Below the pieces are notes generated by a model. That model searched no databases, had not been told where the DNA came from, and worked only from the letters and a program-made list of their open reading frames with translations. The position numbers were made by a program, and so were the translations under genes. A DNA stretch of 64,000 bases, taken from the NCBI RefSeq assembly GCF_026241095.1, contig NZ_JAPFGB010000019.1:62001-126000 (forward strand), given 5' to 3'. The DNA is from Saccharopolyspora sp. NFXS83 (GTDB lineage Bacteria > Actinomycetota > Actinomycetes > Mycobacteriales > Pseudonocardiaceae). Shown one piece after another: positions 8,839-17,388 of this stretch (positions within the stretch are counted from its first letter, which is position 1; each line of letters begins with the position of its first letter).

Positions 8839-9555
8839 ATGACCAGACAGGGACGCACCCGGCTGCAAGCACTGCTCGCGCTGGGCGACGACGACCACTC
8901 CAGCTCCATGCTGGAGCTGATCTGCACGCACGCGGTGTCCACGCTCGCGGTGTCCGGAGCCGGAATCACCGCGCTGTCCCACTTGGCCGACCGAACGCTG
9001 CCCCAACGCGGCCTGGTGCACGCGACGAACACGATCAGCCACCAGCTCGACAGCCTTCAACTCACCGTCGGTGAAGGTCCTTGCCTCGACGCGTTCAGCT
9101 CCCACGCTCCCGTCCTGGTCGCCGACCTCGCCGCCGACGGGGCGCGCTGGCCCGGATTCACCCCGGCGGCCCGCGAACTCGGTGCGGCTGCGGTGTTCTC
9201 CTTCCCCCTGCTCGTCGGCGCCGTGCGGCTGGGCTCGTTCAACGTGTACCGCGGCACGGCAGGCGCCCTCGGTGAACAAGAACTCACCGACGCGCTGCTG
9301 CTGGCCGAAGCCGCCACCCAGGCGCTGCTGGAACAGATCGGGGGACGCGGCACCGAAGACGCGATGTGGCTGACCGACACCCACACCGCCGTCCACGAAG
9401 CCACCGGCATGGCCGCCGCACAACTCGCCGTCACGATGGACGTGGCCCTGCTGCGCCTGCGCGCCCACGCCTACACCCACGAGCTGCTGGTCACCGACGT
9501 CGCCAAGCAGGTCACCGATCGGACGCTGCGCTTCGGCTCGGACAGGACCGGATGA
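8839..9555 (+). CDS. GAF and ANTAR domain protein
   Basis: A 238-residue cytosolic regulator. Residues about 20-165 form a GAF-type sensor domain (LTVGEGPCLDAFSSHAPVLV is typical of this actinobacterial group) and the C-terminal 55 residues form an ANTAR RNA-binding domain (HEATGMAAAQLAVTMDVALL). ANTAR proteins bind paired hairpins in nascent RNA and prevent termination. GCAGGAGCGTGAAGGG precedes the ATG, and only 47 bases separate it from the GGDEF/EAL gene, so co-transcription is likely. Which RNA it targets cannot be told. Confidence 0.88.
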   Translation: MTRQGRTRLQALLALGDDDHSSSMLELICTHAVSTLAVSGAGITALSHLADRTLPQRGLVHATNTISHQLDSLQLTVGEGPCLDAFSSHAPVLVADLAADGARWPGFTPAARELGAAAVFSFPLLVGAVRLGSFNVYRGTAGALGEQELTDALLLAEAATQALLEQIGGRGTEDAMWLTDTHTAVHEATGMAAAQLAVTMDVALLRLRAHAYTHELLVTDVAKQVTDRTLRFGSDRTG

Positions 9556-9595
9556 GGCCGCCCCGTCACGCATGACGTGGAAAGGAAGACCCGTG

Positions 9596-10393
9596 ATGAA
9601 CGCGGAGCACGAACAACGCTTGGCGGAAGCCTTCGTCACCTTGGCCGACACCCTCGTCGACGACTTCGACACCCTCGATTTCCTCGGCACCCTCGCCGAA
9701 CAGGCCGCCGAACTGCTCAGCGTCTCAGCAGCCGGGGTCGTGCTCTCCGACCAACGCGGCGGCATGGCCACCACGGCCGCCTCCTCCGAGCAGGCGCGCG
9801 TGCTCGAACTCGTCGCCGTCCAAACCGACGACGGGCCCTGCCGGGATTGCCTGCGCACCGGCACCAAGGTGACCAGTTCCGACTCAAGCGCCGAAACCGA
9901 CCGGTGGCCCCGGTTCGCCGCCGCCGCCGAACAGCACGGCTGCCGGGCAGCCGCAGCCATGCCGATGCGGCTGCGCGACCAGGTCATCGGCGCCCTGACC
10001 TTGCTCAACGCCGAAGCCCAGGGCGTTGACGACACGAGCACCCGGCTCGGTCAAGCCCTCGCCGACGTCGCCACGATCAGCATCCTGCAGCAACGCGCCG
10101 TCGATCGAACCGAAATCCTCTCCGAACAGCTCCAAGCCACCCTCAACCACAACGTCGCCCTCGCCCAAGCCCGCGGGGTGCTCGCCGAACGCGGCGGCAT
10201 CAGCCTGGCCGAAGCGCACGTCCTGCTGCGCCGGTACGCACGTGAGCACGATCAGCGGCTCTCCGAACTCGCCTACGGCGTCGCCGCAGGCGACATCCAC
10301 GCCACCGCCCTGCTCGACCCCGTCGCACAGCCGTCCCGGCAACGCGCCGAAGCGGCACGGCCGGCCGCTCACCGCGACATCCGACCGGGATGA
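9596..10393 (+). CDS. GAF and ANTAR domain protein (second copy)
   Basis: A 265-residue protein with the same two-domain plan as its upstream neighbour but only distantly similar to it. The GAF domain covers about 20-170 (QTDDGPCRDCLRTG) and the ANTAR domain about 180-240 (NVALAQARGVLAERGGISLAEAH). The cysteines in the DGPCRDC segment are common in this family. Start choice: AAAGGAAG lies 8 bases before ATG 9596; GTG 9593 and an upstream ATG at 9572 are alternatives. The gap to the previous gene is 40 bases, suggesting one signalling operon. Confidence 0.87.
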   Translation: MNAEHEQRLAEAFVTLADTLVDDFDTLDFLGTLAEQAAELLSVSAAGVVLSDQRGGMATTAASSEQARVLELVAVQTDDGPCRDCLRTGTKVTSSDSSAETDRWPRFAAAAEQHGCRAAAAMPMRLRDQVIGALTLLNAEAQGVDDTSTRLGQALADVATISILQQRAVDRTEILSEQLQATLNHNVALAQARGVLAERGGISLAEAHVLLRRYAREHDQRLSELAYGVAAGDIHATALLDPVAQPSRQRAEAARPAAHRDIRPG

Positions 10394-10583
10394 TCACACC
10401 CGTCGTCGGGGGCAGGTCGCGCTCACCGAGGCGGGGAGCAACCCCGCGCGGACCGGGATCACTCCGGTCGCGGCGGCTACCGGGGGCGTCGCCCGTCGTT
10501 CACGCCGCGCCCAACCGGCGAACACCGCACTTCGCACCGCCCCGCCTCACCCGGCCGGAGACCGCGCGCCGCGCGACCGGCCG

Positions 10584-11816
10584 CTAGCGTTCGAGACCGC
10601 CCTCGGCCAGCACGAAATCGCTGGGGCGCACTCGCGGCACCTGCAACACCGCGTCGAAAGCGTCGACAACCGGTGTGGGCACGAACGAATCCGCGTGCCG
10701 GATCGACTGCGGGCCCTCGGACAAGCCCCGCAAGTCCGCCCCTGCCGCGCCCGCATCCGCCAGCCACGCCTCCGCGCTGCCCACGGCCGGGGAGGGCAGC
10801 GGCGACTCGTGCAGCCACAACCCGCCGGGCGCCGCGGCGTCCACCGACAGCCCCGTGGTGGTGCCCGCACCGCAGGTCACCGCCACCGGCCGGTAGCGCG
10901 TACCGAGCTCCGCGGCCAGGTGCATGCCCATCGGCACCATCGGATGCGGCATCCCTTCGAACGCCACGGGTGTGCGCTGCAGGTGCCCGTTGTGGACGAG
11001 CACCACGATCCGCGCGTCCGGGCCGTGCCGCTCCAGCAGCCACCGCACCGTTTCGGCCATGTGCGCGTCGCGCGAGGCCAACCGCCCGTGACCGGCGCCG
11101 ACGGCGAGCAGTTCGCGCATGAACTGGTCGAGCCGCCAGGCGCCGCGCACCGCGTGCGCGGCCACCGCGTACCGGTCCCGGGCCGGTGCGGGCACGGTCG
11201 GGGCGAGACCGTCGAGGCGGGTGAGCAGTTCGGTGACGGCGGCGGTGGCCGCGTCACGGCCGGCGCGGTCGAGCCCGGCGTAGCGCCCCATCGCCAAGCC
11301 GCTGTGCACGGCCGCGTAGCGCGCCATGGCCTGCCGCGCCTCCGCCAGCAGCGGCAGCGCGTCCTGGTCGAGGTCCCGCAGCACGTCCTCGGCCAGTGAC
11401 CACGCCTGTTCGGCGTTGCCCGCCGATCCGGGGACGTCGAGCCCGGCGAAGGTGACGTCGCCCCGGGACCGCACCCAGCTCAGCAGGTCTTGGACTTCGC
11501 GGGCCTCACCGAACCGGTACCCGAGGCCTCGGGTGGCGACGTCGGCCACGACGCCGGGGCCGCCACGCACCCACGGGTCGAGCGCGCGGGCATCGGCGAA
11601 TCCCGATTCGATCGCGACCACGTCGAACCCGGCGCGCTCCACCAGCAGCCGCGCCACGCGGTGGCGCAGCAGCCCGAACTCGCGCACGTCGTGGTTGCTC
11701 TCGCCGACCGCGACGACGCGCGCGTCCCCGACGATGTCCAGCAACGGCGCGAGGTCGTCGAGCGGCGCCGCCGGATCCAGCGACTCCCACGCGAAACGAG
11801 CACCCGTCGAACTCAT
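10584..11816 (-). CDS. Erythromycin esterase family protein
   Basis: A 410-residue protein of the Ere/EreA-like hydrolase fold. Family motifs are visible: VVAVGESNHDVREF near residue 35 (catalytic-type Glu and His), SRDAHMAETVRW, and IVVLVHNGHLQRT near residue 265, all of which build the active site in this family. Known members hydrolyse the macrolide ring, but most chromosomal homologues are uncharacterised, so resistance should not be assumed. I used ATG 11816 (MSSTGARFAW), with GTGGGG next to it; an upstream GTG would add 11 residues. Confidence 0.85.
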   Translation of the reverse strand: MSSTGARFAWESLDPAAPLDDLAPLLDIVGDARVVAVGESNHDVREFGLLRHRVARLLVERAGFDVVAIESGFADARALDPWVRGGPGVVADVATRGLGYRFGEAREVQDLLSWVRSRGDVTFAGLDVPGSAGNAEQAWSLAEDVLRDLDQDALPLLAEARQAMARYAAVHSGLAMGRYAGLDRAGRDAATAAVTELLTRLDGLAPTVPAPARDRYAVAAHAVRGAWRLDQFMRELLAVGAGHGRLASRDAHMAETVRWLLERHGPDARIVVLVHNGHLQRTPVAFEGMPHPMVPMGMHLAAELGTRYRPVAVTCGAGTTTGLSVDAAAPGGLWLHESPLPSPAVGSAEAWLADAGAAGADLRGLSEGPQSIRHADSFVPTPVVDAFDAVLQVPRVRPSDFVLAEGGLER

Positions 11817-12182
11817 CCCCACCAGCTTCCCGCCGCCGCGCACGCGCACGGCGGCCCACCGCGAACAACCACCCGAAAAACCTGCTCGAACCTTGCTCGC
11901 CCCCGTGCGATCTCACGAGAGATCGCGGCGCCGGGCCACCCCGCGAGGAGCACATCAGTGCAGGTGAACCGGTGCTCGTGCTGGTCGACGGCGCTCGGGA
12001 CGCGCTCGCGATTCCTCGCGAAAGCGCGGAATCCTCCGCAGGTGGCGCGGGGCCGCGAATCGGCGGGGGCCGGGTTCCTGCCGGACGCCCCTTCCCCTCC
12101 GGGCTCGCGATAGCGGAGGCTTGAAGATCCGTTCAGCTCGTCATGCCCGGTACTCAAACGCGCCGCGGCGTGGCGGCGCAAC
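11817..12182. other. Intergenic region with small hairpin
   Basis: No supported gene. GCGATCTC at 11907-11914 pairs with GAGATCGC at 11919-11926 around a 4-base loop, a compact hairpin that could be an operator or a terminator. A GAGGAG site at 11945-11950 precedes GTG 11958, which opens a 51-codon frame ending near 12113. Its composition is not protein-like and I do not call it. Confidence 0.45.
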
Positions 12183-12464
12183 TCATTTGTCGCGGCCCGC
12201 CAAGTAGGCGGCGCCGCGCTCGGACAACCAGTAGGCCTGCCCGGAACGCACCAGCAGGTCCAGCTCCGCCAGCGACCACGCCTGCGATTTCAGCCGGGAC
12301 ACCGGGCGGTCGAGCTGCGCGGCCAGTTCGGCGGCCCGCACGCCGGGGCGGTCGCGCACCGATTCCAAGAACCACCGGGTCCACGGGCCGCGCGCCGAGG
12401 ACACGTCCCAGCTCGCCAGCTGCCGGTCGATCGCAATCCGCTCGCGCGGACCCAACATCACCAC
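12183..12464 (-). CDS. Small winged-helix-like hypothetical protein
   Basis: A 93-residue cytosolic protein. The middle (RPGVRAAELAAQLDRPVSRL, then KSQAWSLAELDLLV) reads as helix-turn-helix followed by a strand segment SGQAYWLSERG, like a small winged-helix domain. This suggests DNA binding, but no named family was recognised. Start is uncertain: GTG 12464, GTG 12461 or ATG 12458, none with a strong ribosome site. It stands alone between two intergenic stretches. Confidence 0.6.
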   Translation of the reverse strand: MVMLGPRERIAIDRQLASWDVSSARGPWTRWFLESVRDRPGVRAAELAAQLDRPVSRLKSQAWSLAELDLLVRSGQAYWLSERGAAYLAGRDK

Positions 12465-12755
12465 ACCACCACGCTAACGAGTGCGCGCGCGGCAGGTTGC
12501 GCGGCGGGGTGGTGGTACATCGGCGCACGTTCCCGATCTCGCGTCCGGGATCGCCAGTCGAGGTGCCGCCAGGCCGGTGACCGGCGGAACCGGCACCGCC
12601 GATGTTGCGCCGCCGCCACCCACCGCTGTCAGACCGAGGTCGCCGGTTCGGCCGGGACCGGTCGCCTCCGGGAACTGATCACGACACGCCACCAGCACGG
12701 CAACGACCCAGCGCACCGAATACCCCACCCCGCCGAAAACCGACACAATCGACGC

Positions 12756-13472
12756 ATGCTGCAGGCCTGCCTCAACGGCGCCCGATCCCCGCGCGAGCAC
12801 CACCACCTGCCCGTGCACCCCGAACAGCTCGCCGCCGCCGCGGCGGCCTGCACGGCGGCCGGAGCCACCGAGCTGCACCTGCACCCGAAGTACCCCGACG
12901 GCACCGACAGCGTCGATCCGCAGATCCTGGCCGCCGCGCTGCTCGCGGTTCGTGCGGCAGCGCCCGGAGTTCCCGTCGGCGTCACCACGGGGGCCTGGAC
13001 CGCACCGGACCCGCACGATCGCATCGCCGCCATCCGAGGCTGGACCGTGCTGCCCGATCACGCCTCGGTGAACTGGCACGAACCCGGCGCCGACGACATC
13101 GCCCGCGCCCTGCTCGAACGCGGTGTCGCCGTGGAAGCGGGCCTGCGCTCGGGCACCGACGGTCCCGCGCACTTCCAGGACTCCCCGGCACGCGGGGAGG
13201 TGCTGCGGATCCTCGCCGAGATCACCGACCCCACCGCGCGCGGCGCGGCCACGACCGCGCGGGCGCACCTCGACCAGATCGGCCCCACCCGCACCCCGGT
13301 CCTGCTCCACGGCGCGTCCGCGGGGGCGTGGCCGGTGCTGGCGCTGGCGGTGCGCGAGAACCACGAGGTGCGCATCGGCCTGGAGGACACGCTGCAGCTG
13401 CCCGACGGCGACATCGCCCCGGACAACGCGGCGCTGGTCACGGCGGCACTGGCGCTCATCGGCCAGCGCTGA
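12756..13472 (+). CDS. BKACE-family (DUF849) beta-keto acid cleavage enzyme
   Basis: A 238-residue TIM-barrel-type enzyme of the family named after 3-keto-5-aminohexanoate cleavage enzyme, which condenses beta-keto acids with acetyl-CoA. The zinc-ligand pair lies in TELHLHPKYPDG, and VPVGVTTGAW and RIGLEDTL match conserved family segments. It is shorter than the usual 270-310 residues. There is no clear ribosome site before the ATG and a CACAAT box lies 6 bases upstream, so the message may be leaderless. No pathway partners are adjacent, so the substrate is open. Confidence 0.82.
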   Translation: MLQACLNGARSPREHHHLPVHPEQLAAAAAACTAAGATELHLHPKYPDGTDSVDPQILAAALLAVRAAAPGVPVGVTTGAWTAPDPHDRIAAIRGWTVLPDHASVNWHEPGADDIARALLERGVAVEAGLRSGTDGPAHFQDSPARGEVLRILAEITDPTARGAATTARAHLDQIGPTRTPVLLHGASAGAWPVLALAVRENHEVRIGLEDTLQLPDGDIAPDNAALVTAALALIGQR

Positions 13473-13522
13473 ACCGCCGCCCCACCGCACCCGCGCATCG
13501 GGTTCACCGGAACCGTGCGCGC

Positions 13523-13912
13523 TCAAGCTCCGGTACGCGGTGCGACCAGGGCATCGAGCACCCTGCCGCGCAGCAACGCGTACTGCTCGTGCATCCGCGT
13601 CAACGGTCCCCGCACGATCACCACGCCCGCGCCGACGATCTCGTCGGCGGCGAACTGCTCGCGGGTCAGGTCCACTTCGACGCCACCGCCGAGCAGGTTC
13701 CACCAGTGGTAGTCCACCCACTCGCCACCCACCCGCACCTCGCCGCGCAGCAGGTCGCCGCCGAGCAGGTCGTGCAGCACCAGCGCCGTCACCCCGCACT
13801 GGCCGCGAGCGGGGTTGCGCGTCGACCACTTCGGCAGGTCCTCCGGCGCGCACGTGTCCGCGCCCCAACCCGCCCGCACCGCCCGTTCGAGGTCGCTCAA
13901 GGTCCACACCAT
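13523..13912 (-). CDS. YunG-like protein
   Basis: A 129-residue protein matching the small YunG family of unknown function. Characteristic features are WSTRNPARGQCGVTALVLHD with a central QCG cysteine, a DYHWWNLLGG segment, and VDLTREQF. The arrangement of Cys, His and Gln/Asp resembles a papain-like fold, but enzymatic activity has not been shown as far as I know. It converges on the BKACE-type gene and has no operon partner. Confidence 0.75.
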   Translation of the reverse strand: MVWTLSDLERAVRAGWGADTCAPEDLPKWSTRNPARGQCGVTALVLHDLLGGDLLRGEVRVGGEWVDYHWWNLLGGGVEVDLTREQFAADEIVGAGVVIVRGPLTRMHEQYALLRGRVLDALVAPRTGA

Positions 13913-13949
13913 GCGACCGTCCTAGCACCACGCCCCGACAACGCGAGGC

Positions 13950-14600
13950 TCACGCCGGGGGTCGTGCCACGCCCGCCACGAAGTTCCCGCACACCGGCCG
14001 CACCCGCGCCGACCAGCCCCAGCCGGTGAGGACGTCGGTGAGGGCGTCAGCGTCGTGGAACACCTTCACCACGCGGTGCTCACCGCCGTCGGCGAGCCGC
14101 CGCCGCACCAGCGGCACGTCCCCGTCGAGGACGTCCTCGAACGCGGCCTCCGGAGGTCCGTCGTCGACGAAGATCGCCGCGCCGCCCGGCACGAGCATCG
14201 ACGCGACCCGCTCCCACCACCGCGCCAGCAGCGCCGGAGGCACGTGGGAGAGCCAGAACGCGAAGAAAACCACGTCATAGCGCCGCGGCGGCGACCACTC
14301 GAACAGATCGGCCTGGACGAACCGCACCCCGTCGGCGGCGCACCGGGCGCGCGCCACGGCCAGCGGTTCGGCCGCCGCGTCGACCCCGGTCACCGATCGC
14401 GCCCGAGCCGCCAGCCGCGCGGTCCACTGGCCCGTTCCGCACGCCGCTTCGAGCACGTCACCGGAGACGGGGAACTCGTCGAGCACGCCCAGCAACGCGC
14501 GCAGGTCGGCGCGTTCGGCGTAGGGCCGGTCGTACTCGGTGGCCGCCGCCCGGTAGTAGGCGAGCCGCTCGGCCAGCAGAGCGTCGTCATCGCTACCCAC
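13950..14600 (-). CDS. Class I SAM-dependent methyltransferase
   Basis: A 216-residue methyltransferase. Motif I is VLEAACGTGQWTARLA, the ribose-binding acidic residue is in VTGVDAAAEPL, and the later motifs read FVQADLFEW and DVVFFAFWLSHVP. The N-terminal LAYYRAAATEYDRPYAERAD segment is common in actinobacterial methyltransferases acting on small molecules. The start is uncertain: GTG 14600 begins the conserved part, while a GTG at 14654 adds an unconserved-looking extension. The substrate is unknown. Confidence 0.82.
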   Translation of the reverse strand: MGSDDDALLAERLAYYRAAATEYDRPYAERADLRALLGVLDEFPVSGDVLEAACGTGQWTARLAARARSVTGVDAAAEPLAVARARCAADGVRFVQADLFEWSPPRRYDVVFFAFWLSHVPPALLARWWERVASMLVPGGAAIFVDDGPPEAAFEDVLDGDVPLVRRRLADGGEHRVVKVFHDADALTDVLTGWGWSARVRPVCGNFVAGVARPPA

Positions 14601-14918
14601 ATCCCGTGAGCGTAGGACGCGGTCCGCGCCGGGCGTTGCACCGATCGGCACCACCGGGCCCCCGGACGCCTGCGGGGCCGAGGAAATCGCGCATCGGGTC
14701 CAGCGGTGAGCAGCACCGACGCACTCCCGGAGAAAAGTCCGGGAATCACCTCTGGTTCCGCGGCGGTGATGCGCCTACCGTGCCCCGTCATGCGCATCGC
14801 CTCGCCGCGCCGGTGGGCCCCGGCGAACCGGCTGCCCGCAGCCCACGCGCCACCACCGGCCCGCACCTGATCGCCACCACGTCCCACGCCCACCCTGGCG
14901 TTCCCGGCAGGAGCCCGC
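14601..14918. other. Intergenic region upstream of the permease
   Basis: No supported gene. TCCCGGA at 14725-14731 and TCCGGGA at 14738-14744 form a 7-base hairpin with loop GAAAAG, about 180 bases before the permease start, which might be a leader structure or an operator. The segment also holds the promoter of the minus-strand methyltransferase. Confidence 0.4.
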
Positions 14919-16352
14919 ATGTCCCACGACACCCCACCCGCACCTGAGCCCGCCTCCGGCGGCGCGCTCACCACCGGCCTCAAGGGCCGCCAGATCACGA
15001 TGCTCTCGATCGGAGGCGTGATCGGCGCCGGCCTGTTCGTGGGCTCCTCGGCCGCGATCGCCGAAGCCGGCCCCGGAGTGCTGGTGTCCTTCCTCATCGC
15101 CGCGACCCTGGTGGTGCTGGTGATGAAGATGCTGGGGGAGATGGCGGTGGCCAACCCCGACACCGGTTCGTTCTCCACCTACGCGGACCGGGCGCTGGGC
15201 CGGTGGGCGGGGTTCTCCATCGGCTGGCTGTACTGGTGGTTCTACGTGCTGGTGATCCCGATCGAGGCGATCGCGGCGGGCAACATCATCGGGGCGTCGC
15301 TGTCAGTGCCGACGTGGATCCCGGCGTTCGTCGTCATCGCCGTGCTCGCGGGCACGAACCTGCTGTCGGTGCGCAACTACGGCGAGATCGAGTACTGGTT
15401 CGCGCTGCTGAAAGTGGTGGCGATCATCGGGTTCATCGTGCTGGGACTGACCGCGATCCTCGGCTTGCTGCCGAGTTCGGAGGTCTCCGGCCCGGCGAAC
15501 CTGTGGGCCCACGGCGGGTTCCTGCCCAACGGGAGCATCGCGGTGCTCGCCGGGCTGCTGACCGCGATGTTCGCGTTCCAGGGCAGCGAGATCGTCACCA
15601 TCGCCGCCGCCGAATCCGCCGAACCCAAGCGCAACATCCGCAAGGCCATCAACGCCGTCGTGTGGCGCCTGGCGCTGTTCTACATCGGTTCGGTGCTCGT
15701 CGTGGTCCTGCTCGTGCCGTGGAACGCGCCCGGCCTGGAAGCGGGCGGCTCCTACCAGGCCGCGCTGGAGACCATGAACATCCCCGGCGCCGCGGTGATC
15801 ATGGACGTGGTCGTGCTCGTCGCCGTGTGCAGCTGCCTGAACTCCGCCGTCTACACCGGGTCGCGCATGCTGTTCTCCCTCGCCCGCAGGGGAGACGCGC
15901 CGCGGTTCGCAGGCACCACCGGACCCAACGGCACTCCGCGGGCGGCGGTGCTGGCCTCCACGGTGATCGGCGCGGTCGCGGTCGTCGTCAACTACGTCGT
16001 GCCCGAGCTGTTCGGCTACCTGCTGGCCTCCAGCGGCGCCATCGTGCTGATGATGTACCTCGTCATCGCCGTCACCCAGCTCGCCACCCGGCGGGCGATG
16101 CGGGCGCGAGGCACCGAATCGCGGCTCGAATCACCGATGTGGGCGTTCCCGTACCTCACGGTGCTCACGATCGCCGGCATCTCGGGGATCCTGCTGGCGA
16201 TGGCGATCCTGCCGGGCAAGCGCCTGGAGCTGTGGCTGTCCATCGGCCTGGCAGTGGTGCTGGTCGTGTGGGGCGTCGTGCTGCAACGACGCGGGCAACC
16301 GACCACCCCGGCACCGGCCGCCGTGGCCCCGGAACGCACCGGCACCGCCTGA
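14919..16352 (+). CDS. Amino acid permease, GabP-like (APC superfamily)
   Basis: A 477-residue inner-membrane transporter with about 12 hydrophobic segments. The first helix carries the substrate-site motif GGVIGAGLFVGSS and is preceded by LKGRQITMLS, typical of the amino acid transporter (AAT) family that includes GABA permease. It probably imports an amino acid with protons. GGCAGGAG precedes the ATG. The window also carries a GABA-type aminotransferase and aldehyde dehydrogenase at 54-57 kb, so GABA is a reasonable but unproven substrate. A strong terminator follows. Confidence 0.9.
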   Translation: MSHDTPPAPEPASGGALTTGLKGRQITMLSIGGVIGAGLFVGSSAAIAEAGPGVLVSFLIAATLVVLVMKMLGEMAVANPDTGSFSTYADRALGRWAGFSIGWLYWWFYVLVIPIEAIAAGNIIGASLSVPTWIPAFVVIAVLAGTNLLSVRNYGEIEYWFALLKVVAIIGFIVLGLTAILGLLPSSEVSGPANLWAHGGFLPNGSIAVLAGLLTAMFAFQGSEIVTIAAAESAEPKRNIRKAINAVVWRLALFYIGSVLVVVLLVPWNAPGLEAGGSYQAALETMNIPGAAVIMDVVVLVAVCSCLNSAVYTGSRMLFSLARRGDAPRFAGTTGPNGTPRAAVLASTVIGAVAVVVNYVVPELFGYLLASSGAIVLMMYLVIAVTQLATRRAMRARGTESRLESPMWAFPYLTVLTIAGISGILLAMAILPGKRLELWLSIGLAVVLVVWGVVLQRRGQPTTPAPAAVAPERTGTA

Positions 16353-16356
16353 CCCC

Positions 16357-16398
16357 GGTCCGGGTTCCGCGCCGCGCACCCGCCGCGGAACCCGGACC
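16357..16398. terminator. Bidirectional hairpin terminator
   Basis: GGTCCGGGTTCCGCG at 16357-16371 pairs perfectly with CGCGGAACCCGGACC at 16384-16398 across a 12-base loop. It lies between the convergent permease and LysR genes. Confidence 0.85.
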
Positions 16399-16407
16399 AC
16401 GCCGGAC

Positions 16408-17316
16408 TCACCGGTCGCCGTCTCCGCGGTGCAGGATCATGCGCTGAGCGAGGCGGGCCAGTTCGCGCGTCGCGGGCGACAGCGCCGTCGACTGCTTGCG
16501 CACCAGCGCGATCGTGTCGTGCACCGGTTCGCGGAACCCCACGATGTGCAGGTTCGCCGGGCACGCCGGGCTCTCCGCGACCGCGCCCGCCACCACGGTG
16601 TCACCGACGCCGCGCTGCGCCAGCGACAACGCCGACTCGACGTGCTCGACCTCGATCCACGGTTCGAGCTTGAGCCCGGCCAGCTGGGCCCGGTCGGCCA
16701 GCTGCCGCCGCGTCGGATCCGACCAGCCGTAGTGCGCGTCGTAGAGGATCAACCGGCTCTCCGCGAGATCCGCGATCCCCAGCGGTTCCCGAGCGCGGGC
16801 GGCATCGGCGGTGGCGAAGTACACCTCGTCGCGCAGCAGCGGAGTGACCTCGAGACCTTCGTCATCGATGGGCAGCACCACCAGCCCCGCCTCCACCGTG
16901 CCCGCCGCGACCGCCGCGGCGACCTCCACCGAGTTCAACCCGATCAACCGGATCCGCACGTCGGGGTAGCGGTCGTGGAACCGCTGCGCCAGATCCGACA
17001 GCAAGTAGTACCCGGCGTTGCGCAGCAACCCGAACGTCGCGACACCACCGTGCAACGACCGCACCGAACGCAGCGCCTGCGCCCCCTCATCAGCGGCGGC
17101 CACCGCCTGCTCCGCATGCCCCAGCAGCGCCTCACCCGCCGCGGTCAGCACCAGCCGCCGCGCACCCCTGGTGAACAACCGGGTCGCGTGCTCGTCCTCA
17201 AGCTTGCGGATCAACTCCGACACCGACGCCTGCGCGATGCCCATCGTGGCCGCAGCCGTGGTGAACGAACCGGTCCGCGCGGCGAGCACGAACGCCCGCA
17301 ACTGCTTCAACGTCAC
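16408..17316 (-). CDS. LysR-family transcriptional regulator
   Basis: A 302-residue regulator. The winged helix-turn-helix covers residues 1-60 (LKQLRAFVLAARTGSFTTAA, then IAQASVSELIRKLE), and the effector-binding domain about 90-295. It starts at GTG. It is divergent from a HisD-like dehydrogenase gene with only 72 bases between them, the classic arrangement in which a LysR protein controls the neighbouring catabolic operon and itself. An inverted repeat in that gap is a likely binding site. The inducer is unknown. Confidence 0.93.
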   Translation of the reverse strand: MTLKQLRAFVLAARTGSFTTAAATMGIAQASVSELIRKLEDEHATRLFTRGARRLVLTAAGEALLGHAEQAVAAADEGAQALRSVRSLHGGVATFGLLRNAGYYLLSDLAQRFHDRYPDVRIRLIGLNSVEVAAAVAAGTVEAGLVVLPIDDEGLEVTPLLRDEVYFATADAARAREPLGIADLAESRLILYDAHYGWSDPTRRQLADRAQLAGLKLEPWIEVEHVESALSLAQRGVGDTVVAGAVAESPACPANLHIVGFREPVHDTIALVRKQSTALSPATRELARLAQRMILHRGDGDR

Positions 17317-17328
17317 AGGAAAACCCTA

Positions 17329-17365
17329 TGGCACGCGCAGGAACTTCTCATCTTGTCCTGTGCCA
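17329..17365. promoter_or_regulatory. Candidate LysR operator
   Basis: In the 72-base gap between the LysR gene and the HisD-like gene, TGGCACGCGCAGGA (17329-17342) is mirrored by TCCTGTGCCA (17356-17365). The CAGGA/TCCTG pair is exact and the outer TGGCA/TGCCA pair is offset by four bases. Position and imperfect dyad symmetry fit a LysR binding site. Confidence 0.55.
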
Positions 17366-17388
17366 GGACGGTTCGTAGTGTTCGCGCC

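Noticed and set aside
10584-11816. Erythromycin-esterase family gene as a macrolide resistance determinant
   Set aside because: Only family-level similarity is visible; most chromosomal homologues have unknown substrates and there is no resistance context.
11958-12113. 51-codon plus-strand frame preceded by GAGGAG
   Set aside because: The ribosome site is good, but the translation is rich in Ser, Arg, Cys and Pro without a domain-like pattern, and another frame over the same bases reads equally well. Not supported as a gene.
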